A stretch of DNA of 64,000 bases from Pelagibacterium flavum (GTDB lineage Bacteria > Pseudomonadota > Alphaproteobacteria > Rhizobiales > Devosiaceae). Made by a program: the position numbers and the translations under genes. Positions 44,435-54,040 of the stretch are shown one piece after another (positions within the stretch are counted from its first letter, which is position 1; each line of letters opens with the position of its first letter). The DNA is taken from the NCBI RefSeq assembly GCF_025854335.1, contig NZ_CP107716.1, positions 2,535,001 to 2,599,000 on the forward strand. Direction: 5' to 3'. The notes beneath the pieces are model-generated. The model saw nothing but the letters and a program-made list of their open reading frames with translations. It was not told the DNA's origin and did not search any database.

Positions 44435-45292
44435 TTACAAGAACGTTCCGGCACCGGCGATACCGAGGCCGAGCCAATCGAACAGTCCGGGCTGCTGTTC
44501 AGGCTGTGGTCCGGAGGCTTGTGCGCCCAACAGCCCCTGATATTTCGCAAGGTGCTGATAGGCGGGATCGCTGGTGCGCTGGAATAGTTCGTAATCGGCA
44601 AGGCGTTTGGCTTGCGCATCGGCGTCCTGCGCCTGACCAACGCCAAGGATGGTCTGCGCTGGAGCGAGTGACGCCTGATACATGCCGGGCAGCGCCGCTG
44701 CCGCTCCCATCGAATTTACCACGCCCTGTTGCCTCTGGCCTTCAATGGCCCCAAGAGCACGCTCCTGCCGAGCGATATCGTTTTGATAGTTCTGGTAATC
44801 CAGCGCCCCAAGAGAGTCCGTCAGGCGATCTGTGGCAGTGTTGATGTGCGAGCCGCCACCGAAACGCCCAGAGGATGTAAACTGCGACCCAACACCGGAT
44901 AACACGTCATCCTGTAGCCTGCTTCGCATAGCGGCGAACCCTGGCGCAGCCTCGCCCATCCGATTGCCTTGCGCGACATCCATGAGCGTGTTTTCGGTGA
45001 GCGACGGCCCAGCACCGATCAGGCCCTGAGCATAGTCTATCCCGCCGTCCATGAAGCCTTGGTTCTGGCGAGCCGCATCGAGCAACCCACCCATGCCCTG
45101 ATTGGTGGTAGAGCCCATGCCGGTATAGAGGCTTTTGCCATAGGTCGCCGTTGGCCCCTGCTTGTAGGCGCGGGCCATGTCTGATCCAAGCATGTTGTTG
45201 AAGCCTTCGGCGTCGAACTTGCTTGCCGAGCCGCCGTCCCAGCTATAGCCGCCTCGCGACCCGCTGGTCGAGCCTTTGTTGCCACCACCCAT
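44435..45292 (-). CDS. internal virion protein, Gly-rich
   Basis: 285 residues, Gly/Ser-rich N-terminus (MGGGNKGSTSGSRGGYSWDG), then helices rich in Gln and Ala, ending in a hydrophobic LFDWLGLGIAGAGTFL. No enzyme motif. By position and composition, an ejection or internal core protein. Confidence 0.55.
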   Translation of the reverse strand: MGGGNKGSTSGSRGGYSWDGGSASKFDAEGFNNMLGSDMARAYKQGPTATYGKSLYTGMGSTTNQGMGGLLDAARQNQGFMDGGIDYAQGLIGAGPSLTENTLMDVAQGNRMGEAAPGFAAMRSRLQDDVLSGVGSQFTSSGRFGGGSHINTATDRLTDSLGALDYQNYQNDIARQERALGAIEGQRQQGVVNSMGAAAALPGMYQASLAPAQTILGVGQAQDADAQAKRLADYELFQRTSDPAYQHLAKYQGLLGAQASGPQPEQQPGLFDWLGLGIAGAGTFL

Positions 45293-45714
45293 TATGTCAA
45301 AACCTTCCTTAATGAATAGCCGCCGCCTTCACGGTCGCTAACGTCCCATCCGAGCGCTTTCCACGCCCTGCCGCCGCCCTGCACTTCCGTGCAGCCCAGC
45401 CGCCTTGCTTCTGCCTCTATGGCCTCTGCAAACTGTCTGATTGCCCGGTATCGGGCCTTTGGGCCGCCCTCGATCGAGCCAGCCACGTAATTGACGTACA
45501 AAGCCGTTCCGGTTTCACCATCGCAGCGAGACAGGCAGACGATCCCGTCCGCCCCGTCGCTAACCTTGAGGCAAAGCAATTCGCCATCCAGAATGGCCTT
45601 GAGAACCCCGGCAATCGTTGCGCCGGGGTGTTGCCGGATGGCAGGAGCGAGCAGGACCCCGATCCGGCCCCAATCGGCCCGAACCGCTTCCGGCTCCATG
45701 ATTTCGACTTGCAT
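45292..45714 (-). CDS. GNAT-like virion-module protein
   Basis: 140 residues. Pattern CLKVSDGADGIVCLSR, ALYVNYVAGSIEGG, then EAEARRLGCTEVQGGGRAWK and ALGW resembles the short acetyltransferase-like (GNAT fold) proteins of podovirus tail modules. Whether it is catalytic cannot be told. The stop of one gene and start of the next touch on both sides. Confidence 0.5.
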   Translation of the reverse strand: MQVEIMEPEAVRADWGRIGVLLAPAIRQHPGATIAGVLKAILDGELLCLKVSDGADGIVCLSRCDGETGTALYVNYVAGSIEGGPKARYRAIRQFAEAIEAEARRLGCTEVQGGGRAWKALGWDVSDREGGGYSLRKVLT

Positions 45715-46080
45715 CTACCTTACCAGGCTACCCGCGCCGCGCCCGGCAATGCCAAGGGCTGCATAGGTCACGAAGATATCGATATCGCCCGACGCGTCAG
45801 AACTGGTTGCGCGCAGTGTCTCGCCATTGTCAAGAATGAACACGTCATCGTACGTCACGCTGCCTTTGGCCGTCATGGCAGCGGCATTGCGCTTGAACCA
45901 GGTCGTGGTGCCGTCCGTGACATCAATGGTCAGGTTGGGCGTGCCGCCTTGTGTTTCTGTGGCATCGATACTCAGAATGGTAACGCGACCGGTGTCGGCA
46001 TCAACCAATGTGGTTGCTGTATTGCCGGTTAGTTTGACCTTGGCCGTGATGACCGAGCCAACGGGGAACGTAAAGCTCAT
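45715..46080 (-). CDS. small beta-rich structural protein
   Basis: 121 residues: SFTFPVGSVITAKVKLTGNT, TGRVTILSIDATETQGG, LTIDVTDGTTTWFKRN, a beta sandwich-like composition seen in head or tail decoration and collar proteins. It overlaps the large tail protein gene by 4 bp. No specific family recognised. Confidence 0.5.
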   Translation of the reverse strand: MSFTFPVGSVITAKVKLTGNTATTLVDADTGRVTILSIDATETQGGTPNLTIDVTDGTTTWFKRNAAAMTAKGSVTYDDVFILDNGETLRATSSDASGDIDIFVTYAALGIAGRGAGSLVR

Positions 46081-47540
46081 CGCACACCCCCTGCGCTTGC
46101 ACCGATATGGTCAATGCCTTTGACGTATTCCCATTCTTCGTCTTGAGCGTTGGCCCAGCGGAACGCGACGTTTTTGCCACGCCCCCTAAGCGGGACACGC
46201 CCCGATGGCTTGACTGAAGATGCCGCTTTCCATGTCAGCGCGTCAGACAGTTTATCGGACACCCCGAGCGCCACCGTGCAATTGGCGGCGTCTGTCAGCG
46301 GCGTGCAGGAAGTGAGAAGCCCGGAAACAGGACTGTTCGCCGTCCTGCTCTGAATGAGCGGCGCCAGCGCCCCGGCCGAGAACGTCGCGAATTTCAGGTC
46401 TGCATTGATCGCGGCAAAGAGCGGCGCGCCACCAGCCCAGAACCGGCTATCGAGCGGAATGTCGATGCTATCGAGCGCGCCGAAGCCGTCCATGGAATCG
46501 AGCGTGTAGCCCGGCGTTGCGATGCGGCTTAGGTAGCTCGTGTTGACCTTGGCCGTAACCCAGCGGTCGAACTCCCACGAATATCCAATCATGTCCTCGA
46601 AGATGACCGATTCACCAATGGTTGTTGACGGGAACCGCCACCAAACCATCTTGCGGCTTGGATCAACCGACCCCTGCACCTCGCTCAATCGCGAGATTTC
46701 CACGTTATCGAAGAACCACTGGTCAACCTTGCCAGAGCCGATAGGTGCCAGCCCGTTCATGGAGAACTTCCAGAACCCATTGGAGGCCAGGAAGTAGCAA
46801 ACGCCATCGAACGATACGACAGATCGTTCACCGACCGCTCCGCGACCGTCCGCGATGCTTTGCAGTGAAAATGTTGCACCGCCCCCGGCGTTGCCGAACT
46901 GCATTAACCGCATGGCGTCGGCCTGGAACACGACTGCGGCGTTGTTCTTGAGGCTCACGCCGCAAATCAACTCTTGGCCATCATCAAGCGGCTGATAATC
47001 AGCGCCCTTTGTCTTCCAGTTAGTGTGGTCGCCAAAGGCGGATGTCCGGATCAGCCGGTTATTGCGCGTGCCGGAGTTGTCCAGCGTATCCAGCCCAACA
47101 ACAACGTTGGCACACGAAAACACTGAACGCGGCGCGCCAGCATCAGCGATTGCAGAAACCGACCCACCAAGCTCCACGTTGTAAGCTTTCAGTCCGTCAG
47201 TTGTGTTGGTCGCCAGAAGCTGATCGCCGAAATGAACGGCGGACCAGTCATCGCCAGCCGTGCAACTCAACCCCGATGCAGTTTCAACCCAAGTGTAATC
47301 GGCCTGCATCTCCTGGATGGTTGTTTCGGTGAAGCCAAACACCTGATAGGCGCCATTGCGCTGCACAAGCGAGATTAAACCTCGCGGGTTTGCTGGCAGT
47401 GCGGCAGCGCTCGCGGCGGCAACGAGCCTTTGCATTGGCCCATAGCCCTCGATCAGAGGCAAGACGTTCTGCGCCGTCATCACAACGCCGGGCGCTGTTT
47501 CCTTGGCGTCAGGAGCAAGGGGGCCGAAGGGGAACTGCAT
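46077..47540 (-). CDS. tail tube / DNA-stabilisation protein (P22 gp10-like)
   Basis: 487 residues, beta-rich and repetitive in character, with ETAPGVVMTAQNVLPLIEGY at the start, YQVFGFTETTIQEM, DDWSAVHFGDQLLATNTTDG, and GAVGERSVVSFDGVCYFLAS. This is the profile of packaged-DNA stabilisation/tail proteins with a beta-propeller core in P22-like and related podoviruses. It lies after the head-tail adaptor. Confidence 0.65.
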   Translation of the reverse strand: MQFPFGPLAPDAKETAPGVVMTAQNVLPLIEGYGPMQRLVAAASAAALPANPRGLISLVQRNGAYQVFGFTETTIQEMQADYTWVETASGLSCTAGDDWSAVHFGDQLLATNTTDGLKAYNVELGGSVSAIADAGAPRSVFSCANVVVGLDTLDNSGTRNNRLIRTSAFGDHTNWKTKGADYQPLDDGQELICGVSLKNNAAVVFQADAMRLMQFGNAGGGATFSLQSIADGRGAVGERSVVSFDGVCYFLASNGFWKFSMNGLAPIGSGKVDQWFFDNVEISRLSEVQGSVDPSRKMVWWRFPSTTIGESVIFEDMIGYSWEFDRWVTAKVNTSYLSRIATPGYTLDSMDGFGALDSIDIPLDSRFWAGGAPLFAAINADLKFATFSAGALAPLIQSRTANSPVSGLLTSCTPLTDAANCTVALGVSDKLSDALTWKAASSVKPSGRVPLRGRGKNVAFRWANAQDEEWEYVKGIDHIGASAGGVR

Positions 47541-47548
47541 CTATCTGC

Positions 47549-48163
47549 TCACGGCGTCGGCATATCGAGGACAACGGAAGCCGTCGCAAACTGCGCCACG
47601 TCGCTCTGTATTCCCACGAGGTCGAGGTATTGCAGGGCTTGCGCCTTCCATGTCGCGGCTTCCGAGAAATTCTTCTGGAACGCTTCCGCCGCGCTTAGGC
47701 ACATGGCCAGATAAGCCATCGGGGCCAACGTAATCAGCCAATTGGTGGCGTTGGAACTGGTCAGCCCTGAGAGGGCCACTTCCATCTCTGCGATGAAGTC
47801 GTCTTCTGCCACCGGGGAAACCTTCAAGGTCGTTCCCTTGATGGCGTAGTATTCTGGCAAGCCGGAGAGCGCGTAAGGGTTGAGCGCTTCCAGCGTTCGC
47901 CAGTCGGTAGGGATCAATGGCGCCGAACCGGAATAGTCACGCTTGATCGACACCATGGACCGGAAGCCAGCGGGCAAGGTCGCTTCGCCGCTGCTATTTG
48001 TTGTGAGCGTGTTCTGCTCGATCCTGCGATATGAGCGCAGGATGAGGTTGAACTCCGATTCCGCCAGCCCGATAAACTGGTCCTTTTGCGCATCGGTATA
48101 GTCGCGCTCCGACCAATCATCGATGGCCGCGATCAGCGTTGTGTAGTTGGTAATCGCGGTCAT
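47549..48163 (-). CDS. head-tail adaptor protein (gp4/tubular A-like)
   Basis: 204 residues. The start (AIDDWSERDYTDAQKDQFIG then LAESEFNLILRSYRRIEQNT) and the later ALSGLPEYYAIKGTTLKVSP and AAEAFQKNFSEAATWKAQAL match the phage adaptor family that joins portal to tail in podoviruses. Starts at the previous stop. Confidence 0.8.
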   Translation of the reverse strand: MTAITNYTTLIAAIDDWSERDYTDAQKDQFIGLAESEFNLILRSYRRIEQNTLTTNSSGEATLPAGFRSMVSIKRDYSGSAPLIPTDWRTLEALNPYALSGLPEYYAIKGTTLKVSPVAEDDFIAEMEVALSGLTSSNATNWLITLAPMAYLAMCLSAAEAFQKNFSEAATWKAQALQYLDLVGIQSDVAQFATASVVLDMPTP

Positions 48164-48552
48164 CAGAGTTTCCCGTTTCGGGTGCGGAAGGGCTGATTTT
48201 CTTCCCGCTCAAGCCACCATTTGGCGTGTTCGGTGTCGCCCTGCTGCAATTGCGGAACGATGTCGGCAAAGAACTTGTTGAGCGGCACGCGGCCCACATG
48301 AACCATGGGCAGATTGCCGCCCTTGTCGCTGCCCATGCCAGACGTGAAGCGCCGCCCGTCACGCTCGTTGCGCTCCTCAGCGTTGAGTGCCAGCAAAGCC
48401 TCCTCGGCCAGAAACTCCCGCTTTTGCACGGTGATCTCCTGGCCGGTCGCGGGGTGCGTGCCATGGCCCACATAGGTCCGATAGGTGTCGGTCTGCTCGA
48501 CCAGCGTCCACCGGACGTTCTTGCAGTCCTCGGCTGTGAGCTTAATCGTCAA
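48163..48552 (-). CDS. phage head/tail-region protein
   Basis: 129 residues from a TTG at 48550-48552, chosen because it overlaps the upstream stop by 9 bp. A longer reading back to 48642 would lie inside the upstream gene. Contents: LTAEDCKNVRWTLVEQTDTY, KREFLAEEALLALNAEERNE, NKFFADIVPQLQQGD. No motif recognised. Start is uncertain. Confidence 0.5.
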   Translation of the reverse strand: MTIKLTAEDCKNVRWTLVEQTDTYRTYVGHGTHPATGQEITVQKREFLAEEALLALNAEERNERDGRRFTSGMGSDKGGNLPMVHVGRVPLNKFFADIVPQLQQGDTEHAKWWLEREENQPFRTRNGKL

Positions 48553-48976
48553 AGCCGCGCTCTGCGATTCCGAGGTCACGGGCGCGGCGGGCTTCCTCAA
48601 CGGGAAGCTTAATGGTGGTGCCTGCCCAGACTTTGCGTTCAAACCCGACGCCGGGCATCGGCGGCGGCGCCATCTCGCCTGTCACGAATTCAGCCGGCGA
48701 CTTGACAATGATCTGACCTGATGCGTTCTTCTCGGTCACTTCCTTGCGGTGATGGCCGACAATTTCGAACTTCCCCATCGGGACATAATTCCGCTTGAGG
48801 ATCATCGACACCAGACCTGAATCTTTTGGGGCGCCCGCCTTGCCATCGTTGTCGTTGCGGGCCATCGTGATCTTGCGCTTGAGAACGGGCACGTCCCACT
48901 CGTCGTTGACATCGATGCCAAGCGACCGGGCTTCGGCCTGTAGCTGTTCTTTCTCGTTGGGGGCGTCGTTTGACAC
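48542..48976 (-). CDS. phage structural-module protein
   Basis: 144 residues from a GTG at 48976, preceded by AAGGAG with 8-bp spacing. The N-terminus (NEKEQLQAEARSLGIDVNDE) is helical. The middle holds LVSMILKRNYVPMGKFEIVG and the end is charged. No motif recognised. The gene follows the terminator at 49006-49030 at once. Confidence 0.5.
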   Translation of the reverse strand: MSNDAPNEKEQLQAEARSLGIDVNDEWDVPVLKRKITMARNDNDGKAGAPKDSGLVSMILKRNYVPMGKFEIVGHHRKEVTEKNASGQIIVKSPAEFVTGEMAPPPMPGVGFERKVWAGTTIKLPVEEARRARDLGIAERGFDD

Positions 48977-49005
48977 AGGTCCAACTCCTTATGGTTGCGG
49001 ATACA

Positions 49006-49030
49006 GAAAAGCCCCGCCCGTGGGCGAGGC
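49006..49030 (-). terminator. internal late-operon terminator (second)
   Basis: GCCCCGCCC (49011-49019) and GGGCGAGGC (49022-49030) pair with one mismatch, and AGAAAA (49005-49010) gives the U run on the minus transcript. It lies between the capsid-decoration gene and the next late gene. Confidence 0.7.
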
Positions 49031-49061
49031 TCGTGGTTACACTCATCGGTTAATGAGAGGG

Positions 49062-49493
49062 TTAGGAAACAGCCGCCGAGAACGGGGTTGCCTCAACGCC
49101 GGTCGAAACCAGACCGCCACGAACAGCCCATACACCGGACGAGACATCGATCAGCTCAACATACGAGCCCTTGACGCCGCCGGTTGTGGAGCCGTTCATG
49201 GTGATGGTGTCGGAATCGGCCGCCGTGGGGGCGACAGTGCCGCCAATGTCGGTCGAGACCGCCAACGTGCCCTGCATGATGTCAGTGGCGTTGGCCGTCT
49301 GGATGATCAGGCTGTTTGACGTGATGGTCGTGCCGCAAAAGACACGGAACAAGGTGCCCTTGCCATCTGACGCCGGGAGCGTAATGGTGCACCCGGCGGC
49401 ACGATTGATAGTCACGAGACCTTCGCCATGCGTTTCCTTGTCAAGGGTCAGCGTGGAAGCCGTGACGTTGATGGGCTGGAGAGCGTAAGCCAT
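49062..49493 (-). CDS. capsid decoration / head fibre-like protein
   Basis: 143 residues, Thr/Ser/Gly-rich beta pattern (TLTLDKETHGEGLVTINRAA, CTITLPASDGKGTLFRVFCG, SYVELIDVSSGVWAVRGGL). It follows the major capsid gene by 13 bp and precedes a terminator, the common place for a capsid decoration protein. Confidence 0.55.
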   Translation of the reverse strand: MAYALQPINVTASTLTLDKETHGEGLVTINRAAGCTITLPASDGKGTLFRVFCGTTITSNSLIIQTANATDIMQGTLAVSTDIGGTVAPTAADSDTITMNGSTTGGVKGSYVELIDVSSGVWAVRGGLVSTGVEATPFSAAVS

Positions 49494-49506
49494 TGTCTGG
49501 TACTCC

Positions 49507-50517
49507 TTAGCTCGAAGCCGTCATGCCAAAGAGGTCCGCAGCAACGCCGTGGGCCGCCTCGTTATTGACGAGCAGGGTGTATTCGGTCACCAGCACGCGC
49601 TTTTCCGCATCCCCGGTCTTGGCGGGCTTTTCGATCGAGATATCATCGAAAACGCCGAGGCCGACCATCTTGGGGTCAAGGAGGAAGCCGTTGCGGGCAA
49701 TGGTTGCTCCGGCACGCGCCATCTGACGGTTCGGAACGATCGAAATCATGCCGAAGTCGGACAGGTACATGTCGGCGGCGGCCACAATGGTCGCCTGATT
49801 GTTGCCCTGGAGAGGCTTGCGCAGCGGGACAACGTTGGAATCCGACATGAAGGTCGAGTAAACCGTCTTCACATACGGGGAGCACATGAACACGGTCGGG
49901 TTACCGCCCGCGTTGTAAGTGCTCAGGATAGTGCTGTCCAAGATGGCCTTGGTGAAGGCCCGCTGGGTGCCGTTGGTCGCTGCATCAACAACGCCGGTGC
50001 TCGAATTGAAGCCGCCCGAAGAGCCGCCCGAACCCATGGTGTCATTGGTCGAGAGCCAAGCGCGAAGGGCGCCGGCTTTGCGGTTGGTTGCACCATTGCC
50101 TGTGCCGGCCGTGGAGGCCTGATTGGACAGGAGAATGACTTCCATGTCCGTGCGCAGTTCGACACCCTTCTTGGCGACTTCGCGGGCCAGTTCGGACTTG
50201 CGCCCGGCCTTGGAAGTCTTGTCCTGGGTGCGCGAGATGATGATGCGCTTGTCCGAAATCTGGGTATAGTTCCCGACTCGGGTGGTCGGCGTAATGGCCT
50301 GGAAGCTCCAGTCATTGCCTTCCGGCTGGTTGTTGTCGGTATCGGGCGAAGCGAGCGTGTCAGTCTGCCACTCAGGGTGGGTCGAAGACACGGACTTGCG
50401 TCCGATCAGCGAAACAAAGGGGGTTTCTTCCGGGGTGATCTGGTAAATCTTGTCTGCCAGCTCTTCCCGGTTGCCTACGGCGTCGTAGGTCTCAAAGGTA
50501 TTGGCTACCTGTGCCAT
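49507..50517 (-). CDS. major capsid protein (SU10/DUF5309-like)
   Basis: 336 residues. The start (TFETYDAVGNREELADKIYQ then ITPEETPFVSLIGRK) is the typical N-arm of this capsid group. QISDKRIIISRTQDKTSKAG and VELRTDMEVILLSNQAST follow, with an HK97-like fold expected. The C-terminal VLVTEYTLLVNNEAAHGVAA is also characteristic. It lies after the scaffold and before the decoration protein. Confidence 0.85.
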   Translation of the reverse strand: MAQVANTFETYDAVGNREELADKIYQITPEETPFVSLIGRKSVSSTHPEWQTDTLASPDTDNNQPEGNDWSFQAITPTTRVGNYTQISDKRIIISRTQDKTSKAGRKSELAREVAKKGVELRTDMEVILLSNQASTAGTGNGATNRKAGALRAWLSTNDTMGSGGSSGGFNSSTGVVDAATNGTQRAFTKAILDSTILSTYNAGGNPTVFMCSPYVKTVYSTFMSDSNVVPLRKPLQGNNQATIVAAADMYLSDFGMISIVPNRQMARAGATIARNGFLLDPKMVGLGVFDDISIEKPAKTGDAEKRVLVTEYTLLVNNEAAHGVAADLFGMTASS

Positions 50518-50528
50518 TGGGTGAACTC

Positions 50529-51578
50529 CTAGAGATCAAAGGACATGAGCGCTTCAACGCCAGCGTTGAAATCGCCCGATTTGCGAAGCCGCTCTGCCTT
50601 TTGCTGCTGTTCACGGGATTGTCTGGCCTTGGGATTGGTGCGCTGCTGGGCCTTGGGAAGCTTGGGCTTCTGTTCGACCTGCTTTTTGGCCTCGGGGGCC
50701 TTGGCCTTGAGCCTGCGATACGCCAGGGCGTCATTCAGGATCTTGATCTGCCGATGGTCCGCAATGGAGCGAATGTCGTCCATGGCGAGGCCATAGAACT
50801 GCTCGGCATCCCCTGCCAGTTTCTGCCAGAACTCCGGCTTCTTGCTGTCGGGCACGACCTTCTGCAACTCTTCGACTTCGGCCTTGAGACGGGCTTCATA
50901 CTGAGCCTTGGTCTCGGTTTCGCGCTTCTGCTGTTCCGCCTTCTTTTCCTGCTCAAACCGTTGATAGGCCTGAGCATGCTCATTGTAGGCGTTCAGCTTG
51001 TGGAGATAGTCCATATAGCCGACAGGATCGGTGTTTGGGTCTCCAGAGAACTCGGGCTTTTTCGGCCCATAGGTCTCACCATACCAAGCCAGCCAGTCGC
51101 GAGCTTCCGCAAGCTGCTGGGCAAAGCCATCCCATTCGGACTTCTGAGCATGAAACTCTTCAGTTTCCTTGGCCAACTCAGTCGTCTTCTTGGTGTAATC
51201 GCGCTGAAACAGGTTGTTGCGCTTGAGTTCGGCAACGGTGATCGTCGTTCCGTCATCGAGCTTGACCTTGGCGTTGTCCGCCGCAAATCGTCCGCCCGCA
51301 TATTCGGTTTCGTCCGAGCCGTCTTCGTCCTCGGCATCTTCCTCGTCTTCAACGTCTTCCGAGTCTTCATCCTCGGCGTCGTCGTCATCGGTTTCGGGAT
51401 CTTCGCCGTCATCCTCTACGTCTTCGCCTTGGTCTTCGGCTTCTGTGTCCTGATCATCATCGGAGAGGTCCACATCGGGGTCTTCAATGAGGTCAGCGAT
51501 TTCACCCACGCTGTCGTCAAACGAGCGCGGGGCGTCAGAGACAGGCCCCGTGGCTTCGGGGAGATTGTCTTCATCCAT
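50529..51578 (-). CDS. capsid scaffolding protein
   Basis: 349 residues. A very acidic block (about 25-90, runs such as EDVEDDGEDPETDDDDAEDE) is followed by long helices (KEEELAELRNN-like charged heptads; EEFHAQKSEWDGFAQQLAEA, RFEQEKKAEQQKRETETKAQ) and a basic C-terminus (LPKAQQRTNPKARQSREQQQ). Scaffold proteins have this acidic, helical build with a basic tail that binds the capsid, and the gene is directly before the capsid gene. Confidence 0.8.
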   Translation of the reverse strand: MDEDNLPEATGPVSDAPRSFDDSVGEIADLIEDPDVDLSDDDQDTEAEDQGEDVEDDGEDPETDDDDAEDEDSEDVEDEEDAEDEDGSDETEYAGGRFAADNAKVKLDDGTTITVAELKRNNLFQRDYTKKTTELAKETEEFHAQKSEWDGFAQQLAEARDWLAWYGETYGPKKPEFSGDPNTDPVGYMDYLHKLNAYNEHAQAYQRFEQEKKAEQQKRETETKAQYEARLKAEVEELQKVVPDSKKPEFWQKLAGDAEQFYGLAMDDIRSIADHRQIKILNDALAYRRLKAKAPEAKKQVEQKPKLPKAQQRTNPKARQSREQQQKAERLRKSGDFNAGVEALMSFDL

Positions 51579-51638
51579 GATAAAGGTCCATCTAAGGGCT
51601 GTGCCGCCTCGCGGCGGGGTTTAACGGGGCCGGGATCG

Positions 51639-51896
51639 CTAGGCGGTCGGCCCGTTCGGATCAACGCCGCCGTCCATCTCGCCAGTGGCAAGTATGGCGG
51701 CTTCGAGAAGATCACGAACCTCTTGGAGGCATGCAGCAATAGACTGCAGCCTCATAATTTCCTTGGTGTCGGACGGGTCAACCGTTCCGAGCCCGACAAG
51801 CGCATCAAGCCTTACCTGCTGAAAGGCAGCGGCAAGAACGTCGTCATTGAGCAAACGGTGCGCCTCTTTGGCGTAGTGTTCCCTTTGGTCGGTCAT
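51639..51896 (-). CDS. small head-module protein
   Basis: 85 residues, helical (MTDQREHYAKEAHRLLNDDV, RLQSIAACLQEVRDLLEAAI). It overlaps the portal stop by 4 bp. No function recognised. Confidence 0.55.
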   Translation of the reverse strand: MTDQREHYAKEAHRLLNDDVLAAAFQQVRLDALVGLGTVDPSDTKEIMRLQSIAACLQEVRDLLEAAILATGEMDGGVDPNGPTA

Positions 51897-54040
51897 CCCG
51901 GCTCACCTCCCATGCGTACCGATGACGTGCCGCCGGAGTCTGACGCCGCCGCGCTCATCTGGCCCAGCTCACGCTTGAGGGCGAGTTCTGCCATGGCCAC
52001 TTCACGCTTGAGCGCCAATTCAGCCGACAACTGTTCGCGCTTGAGCTGCATTTCCGCCTCAAGCTGCGCATATTTGTACTGGAACTCGCGCTCGGCCTGC
52101 TGTTGGTCGAACACCATTTCCTGCTGCTTGATCTGGGCGTCGGCCTGCGCCTCTGCCATCTTGCGTTCGGTTTCAGGGTCTGGCTTCTGCGCCGCTTCGG
52201 CTGCCATGCGTTTAAGCTCGGCAACCTTTTCCTCTGCATATTCGGGATAGTAGGCTTCGGGGTTCTTGAGCCCCGCGCTTTCCGCGATCTTGACCATCGT
52301 GTTCAGTATCTTGGGCAGCATGTCGATGGCGTCTTCCATCGCGCCCGATGCCTGAAAGCGATCGGCAAGCATCAACTGGCTTTGCAGCACGCCTTGGAGC
52401 ATCGCCATATCGCGGTCGCGCGAGCCGGTGCCCAAACCAACATTGACCGTCACGTCCATGTCGGCGTTCCAGACGCGAGGGTCTATCTCCACGAACTTGT
52501 CGCGCAGGCGGATGACGCGGGCCCGGTCTTGGTTCTTAACCACGATCTTGAGCATCTGCCGAAACACGCGCGTCCACCCGAGTTCCGCCATGTTACGCGC
52601 GATCAACTCGATCTGTGAATATCCAGCGTCCTTCTGGTTCTGATTGGCCGTCGCTGTCTGGTTCTGCAGTGTTTCCGGGTCCAGAGCCATGGTGGTGCGA
52701 GAAACGCCCGTGCGCTTGGCCGTCACCTCGTCCATGTATTCGAGCGCAGTAAACGCCTTGTCTGCCACGAAAGGCACCGCATGCGATACGATCGGCGCGG
52801 CGCCCTTCTTCTTCCAGATCGTGCCGCCAAACTTGGGGTTGACCAGAATGTCGGGGTTTTCGACACTCCCTGCCTCGACTTCCCGCATGGGCAGGTTGGA
52901 AGCATAGAGGTTATCAATGCCCTGGCGCAGCAGCACGGTCTTGACGCGCTGAATGTCCATGGTCCGGTCGGACAGGCCATCGGCTTCCTGACGGTGCGGA
53001 ACCGGATAGCAGGGGATCAGCGAATAGGGGATTTCATCATCCCACACTTCGGCTGAAAGCACTTCACCCGCGCCTGACGCGCCAGCGTACCAGACCTGCA
53101 ACAGCTCTGCCACGCCATCGCCGTCAACGTCAGCCTTCATGTAGCATTCGTAGAGGTCGATAAGCTGCTGAGATTTCAGGTTGTCGGTACGAACGCGGAA
53201 CTCGTCATTGCGCGCAAGCTCTTCTTCGCTTGACATCATCATCGAGTCCGCCGGCAGGCCCTCAACCACTTCACGGTCGAAGCCCATTTCGATCAGATCG
53301 GAACGGGTTCTGTCGTCGTGCAGGTAGGCCACGAACCGCGCATCTTCGATCTCGGTTGCCTCGGGGTCGAGAAACAGGTTCTCGGGCTTGCCGGACTCAA
53401 CGCAAAGCTTGCCCTTGCGCTTGATGCGCTCGATCTTGATGTCATAGGTCTCGATCGGCACCGCAACTTCCTGCCCCGTCGCCGGATCGGTCATGATCGT
53501 GGTGTCGAGATATTCGTTCTTGCGCTGGGCAAGGATATTGACGCCCTCTTCCTCCATGAGCATGGCGATTTGCTCTTCGGATATCCCCGAGTGCATCGAC
53601 GTTGTGGTGATCGGCGTGGGATCCCAATAATGCCGCACAACGCCATCGCCATTGACCAGACTGTCATGGGTCGTGTTGTAAAGGGTGCGATAACCCTTGT
53701 TGTCCTTGAAGAAGATGTAATTGATGTAGTCTGTCGCCTGACGCGCACCCTCTTCGTCGCCGGGGTTTTCCGCCTCGAACATTGCCATGTGATCGCTGGC
53801 GGTAAACACGCGGATGACGCCGGGCAAAATCCAGCCCACGGCGTCGGACAGATCGCGCGACACCATCTGCGACCCATTGGGCCGAGGTGGAACGTCATTC
53901 ATCTCGCCGCGCATGTACTCCATGGCCTTGGCGCGCTTGTCCGACAGTTCCGTGTCGGCATAGCGCTTGGCAGACCGCAACTCACTATCGACCGCTGCCG
54001 AAAGGTTGCTGCCCTCGATGTCGTCAATGTCGATGGCCAT
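51893..54040 (-). CDS. portal protein (podovirus type)
   Basis: 715 residues from the ATG at 54040, which overlaps the terminase stop (TAATG). The frame is open 66 bp further up, inside the terminase gene. Portal features: NDVPPRPNGSQMVSRDLSDA, DYINYIFFKDNKGYRTLYNT, YDIKIERIKRKGKLCVESGK, ENLFLDPEATEIEDARFVAY and a coiled C-terminal tail rich in Gln/Glu/Arg (about 640-700). It forms the DNA entry ring of the capsid. Confidence 0.85.
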   Translation of the reverse strand: MAIDIDDIEGSNLSAAVDSELRSAKRYADTELSDKRAKAMEYMRGEMNDVPPRPNGSQMVSRDLSDAVGWILPGVIRVFTASDHMAMFEAENPGDEEGARQATDYINYIFFKDNKGYRTLYNTTHDSLVNGDGVVRHYWDPTPITTTSMHSGISEEQIAMLMEEEGVNILAQRKNEYLDTTIMTDPATGQEVAVPIETYDIKIERIKRKGKLCVESGKPENLFLDPEATEIEDARFVAYLHDDRTRSDLIEMGFDREVVEGLPADSMMMSSEEELARNDEFRVRTDNLKSQQLIDLYECYMKADVDGDGVAELLQVWYAGASGAGEVLSAEVWDDEIPYSLIPCYPVPHRQEADGLSDRTMDIQRVKTVLLRQGIDNLYASNLPMREVEAGSVENPDILVNPKFGGTIWKKKGAAPIVSHAVPFVADKAFTALEYMDEVTAKRTGVSRTTMALDPETLQNQTATANQNQKDAGYSQIELIARNMAELGWTRVFRQMLKIVVKNQDRARVIRLRDKFVEIDPRVWNADMDVTVNVGLGTGSRDRDMAMLQGVLQSQLMLADRFQASGAMEDAIDMLPKILNTMVKIAESAGLKNPEAYYPEYAEEKVAELKRMAAEAAQKPDPETERKMAEAQADAQIKQQEMVFDQQQAEREFQYKYAQLEAEMQLKREQLSAELALKREVAMAELALKRELGQMSAAASDSGGTSSVRMGGEPG

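Noticed and set aside
50511..52250. 579-codon plus-strand frame opposite scaffold and portal genes
   Set aside because: Shadow of the acidic scaffold and coiled portal tail; strand and overlaps of the late operon exclude it.
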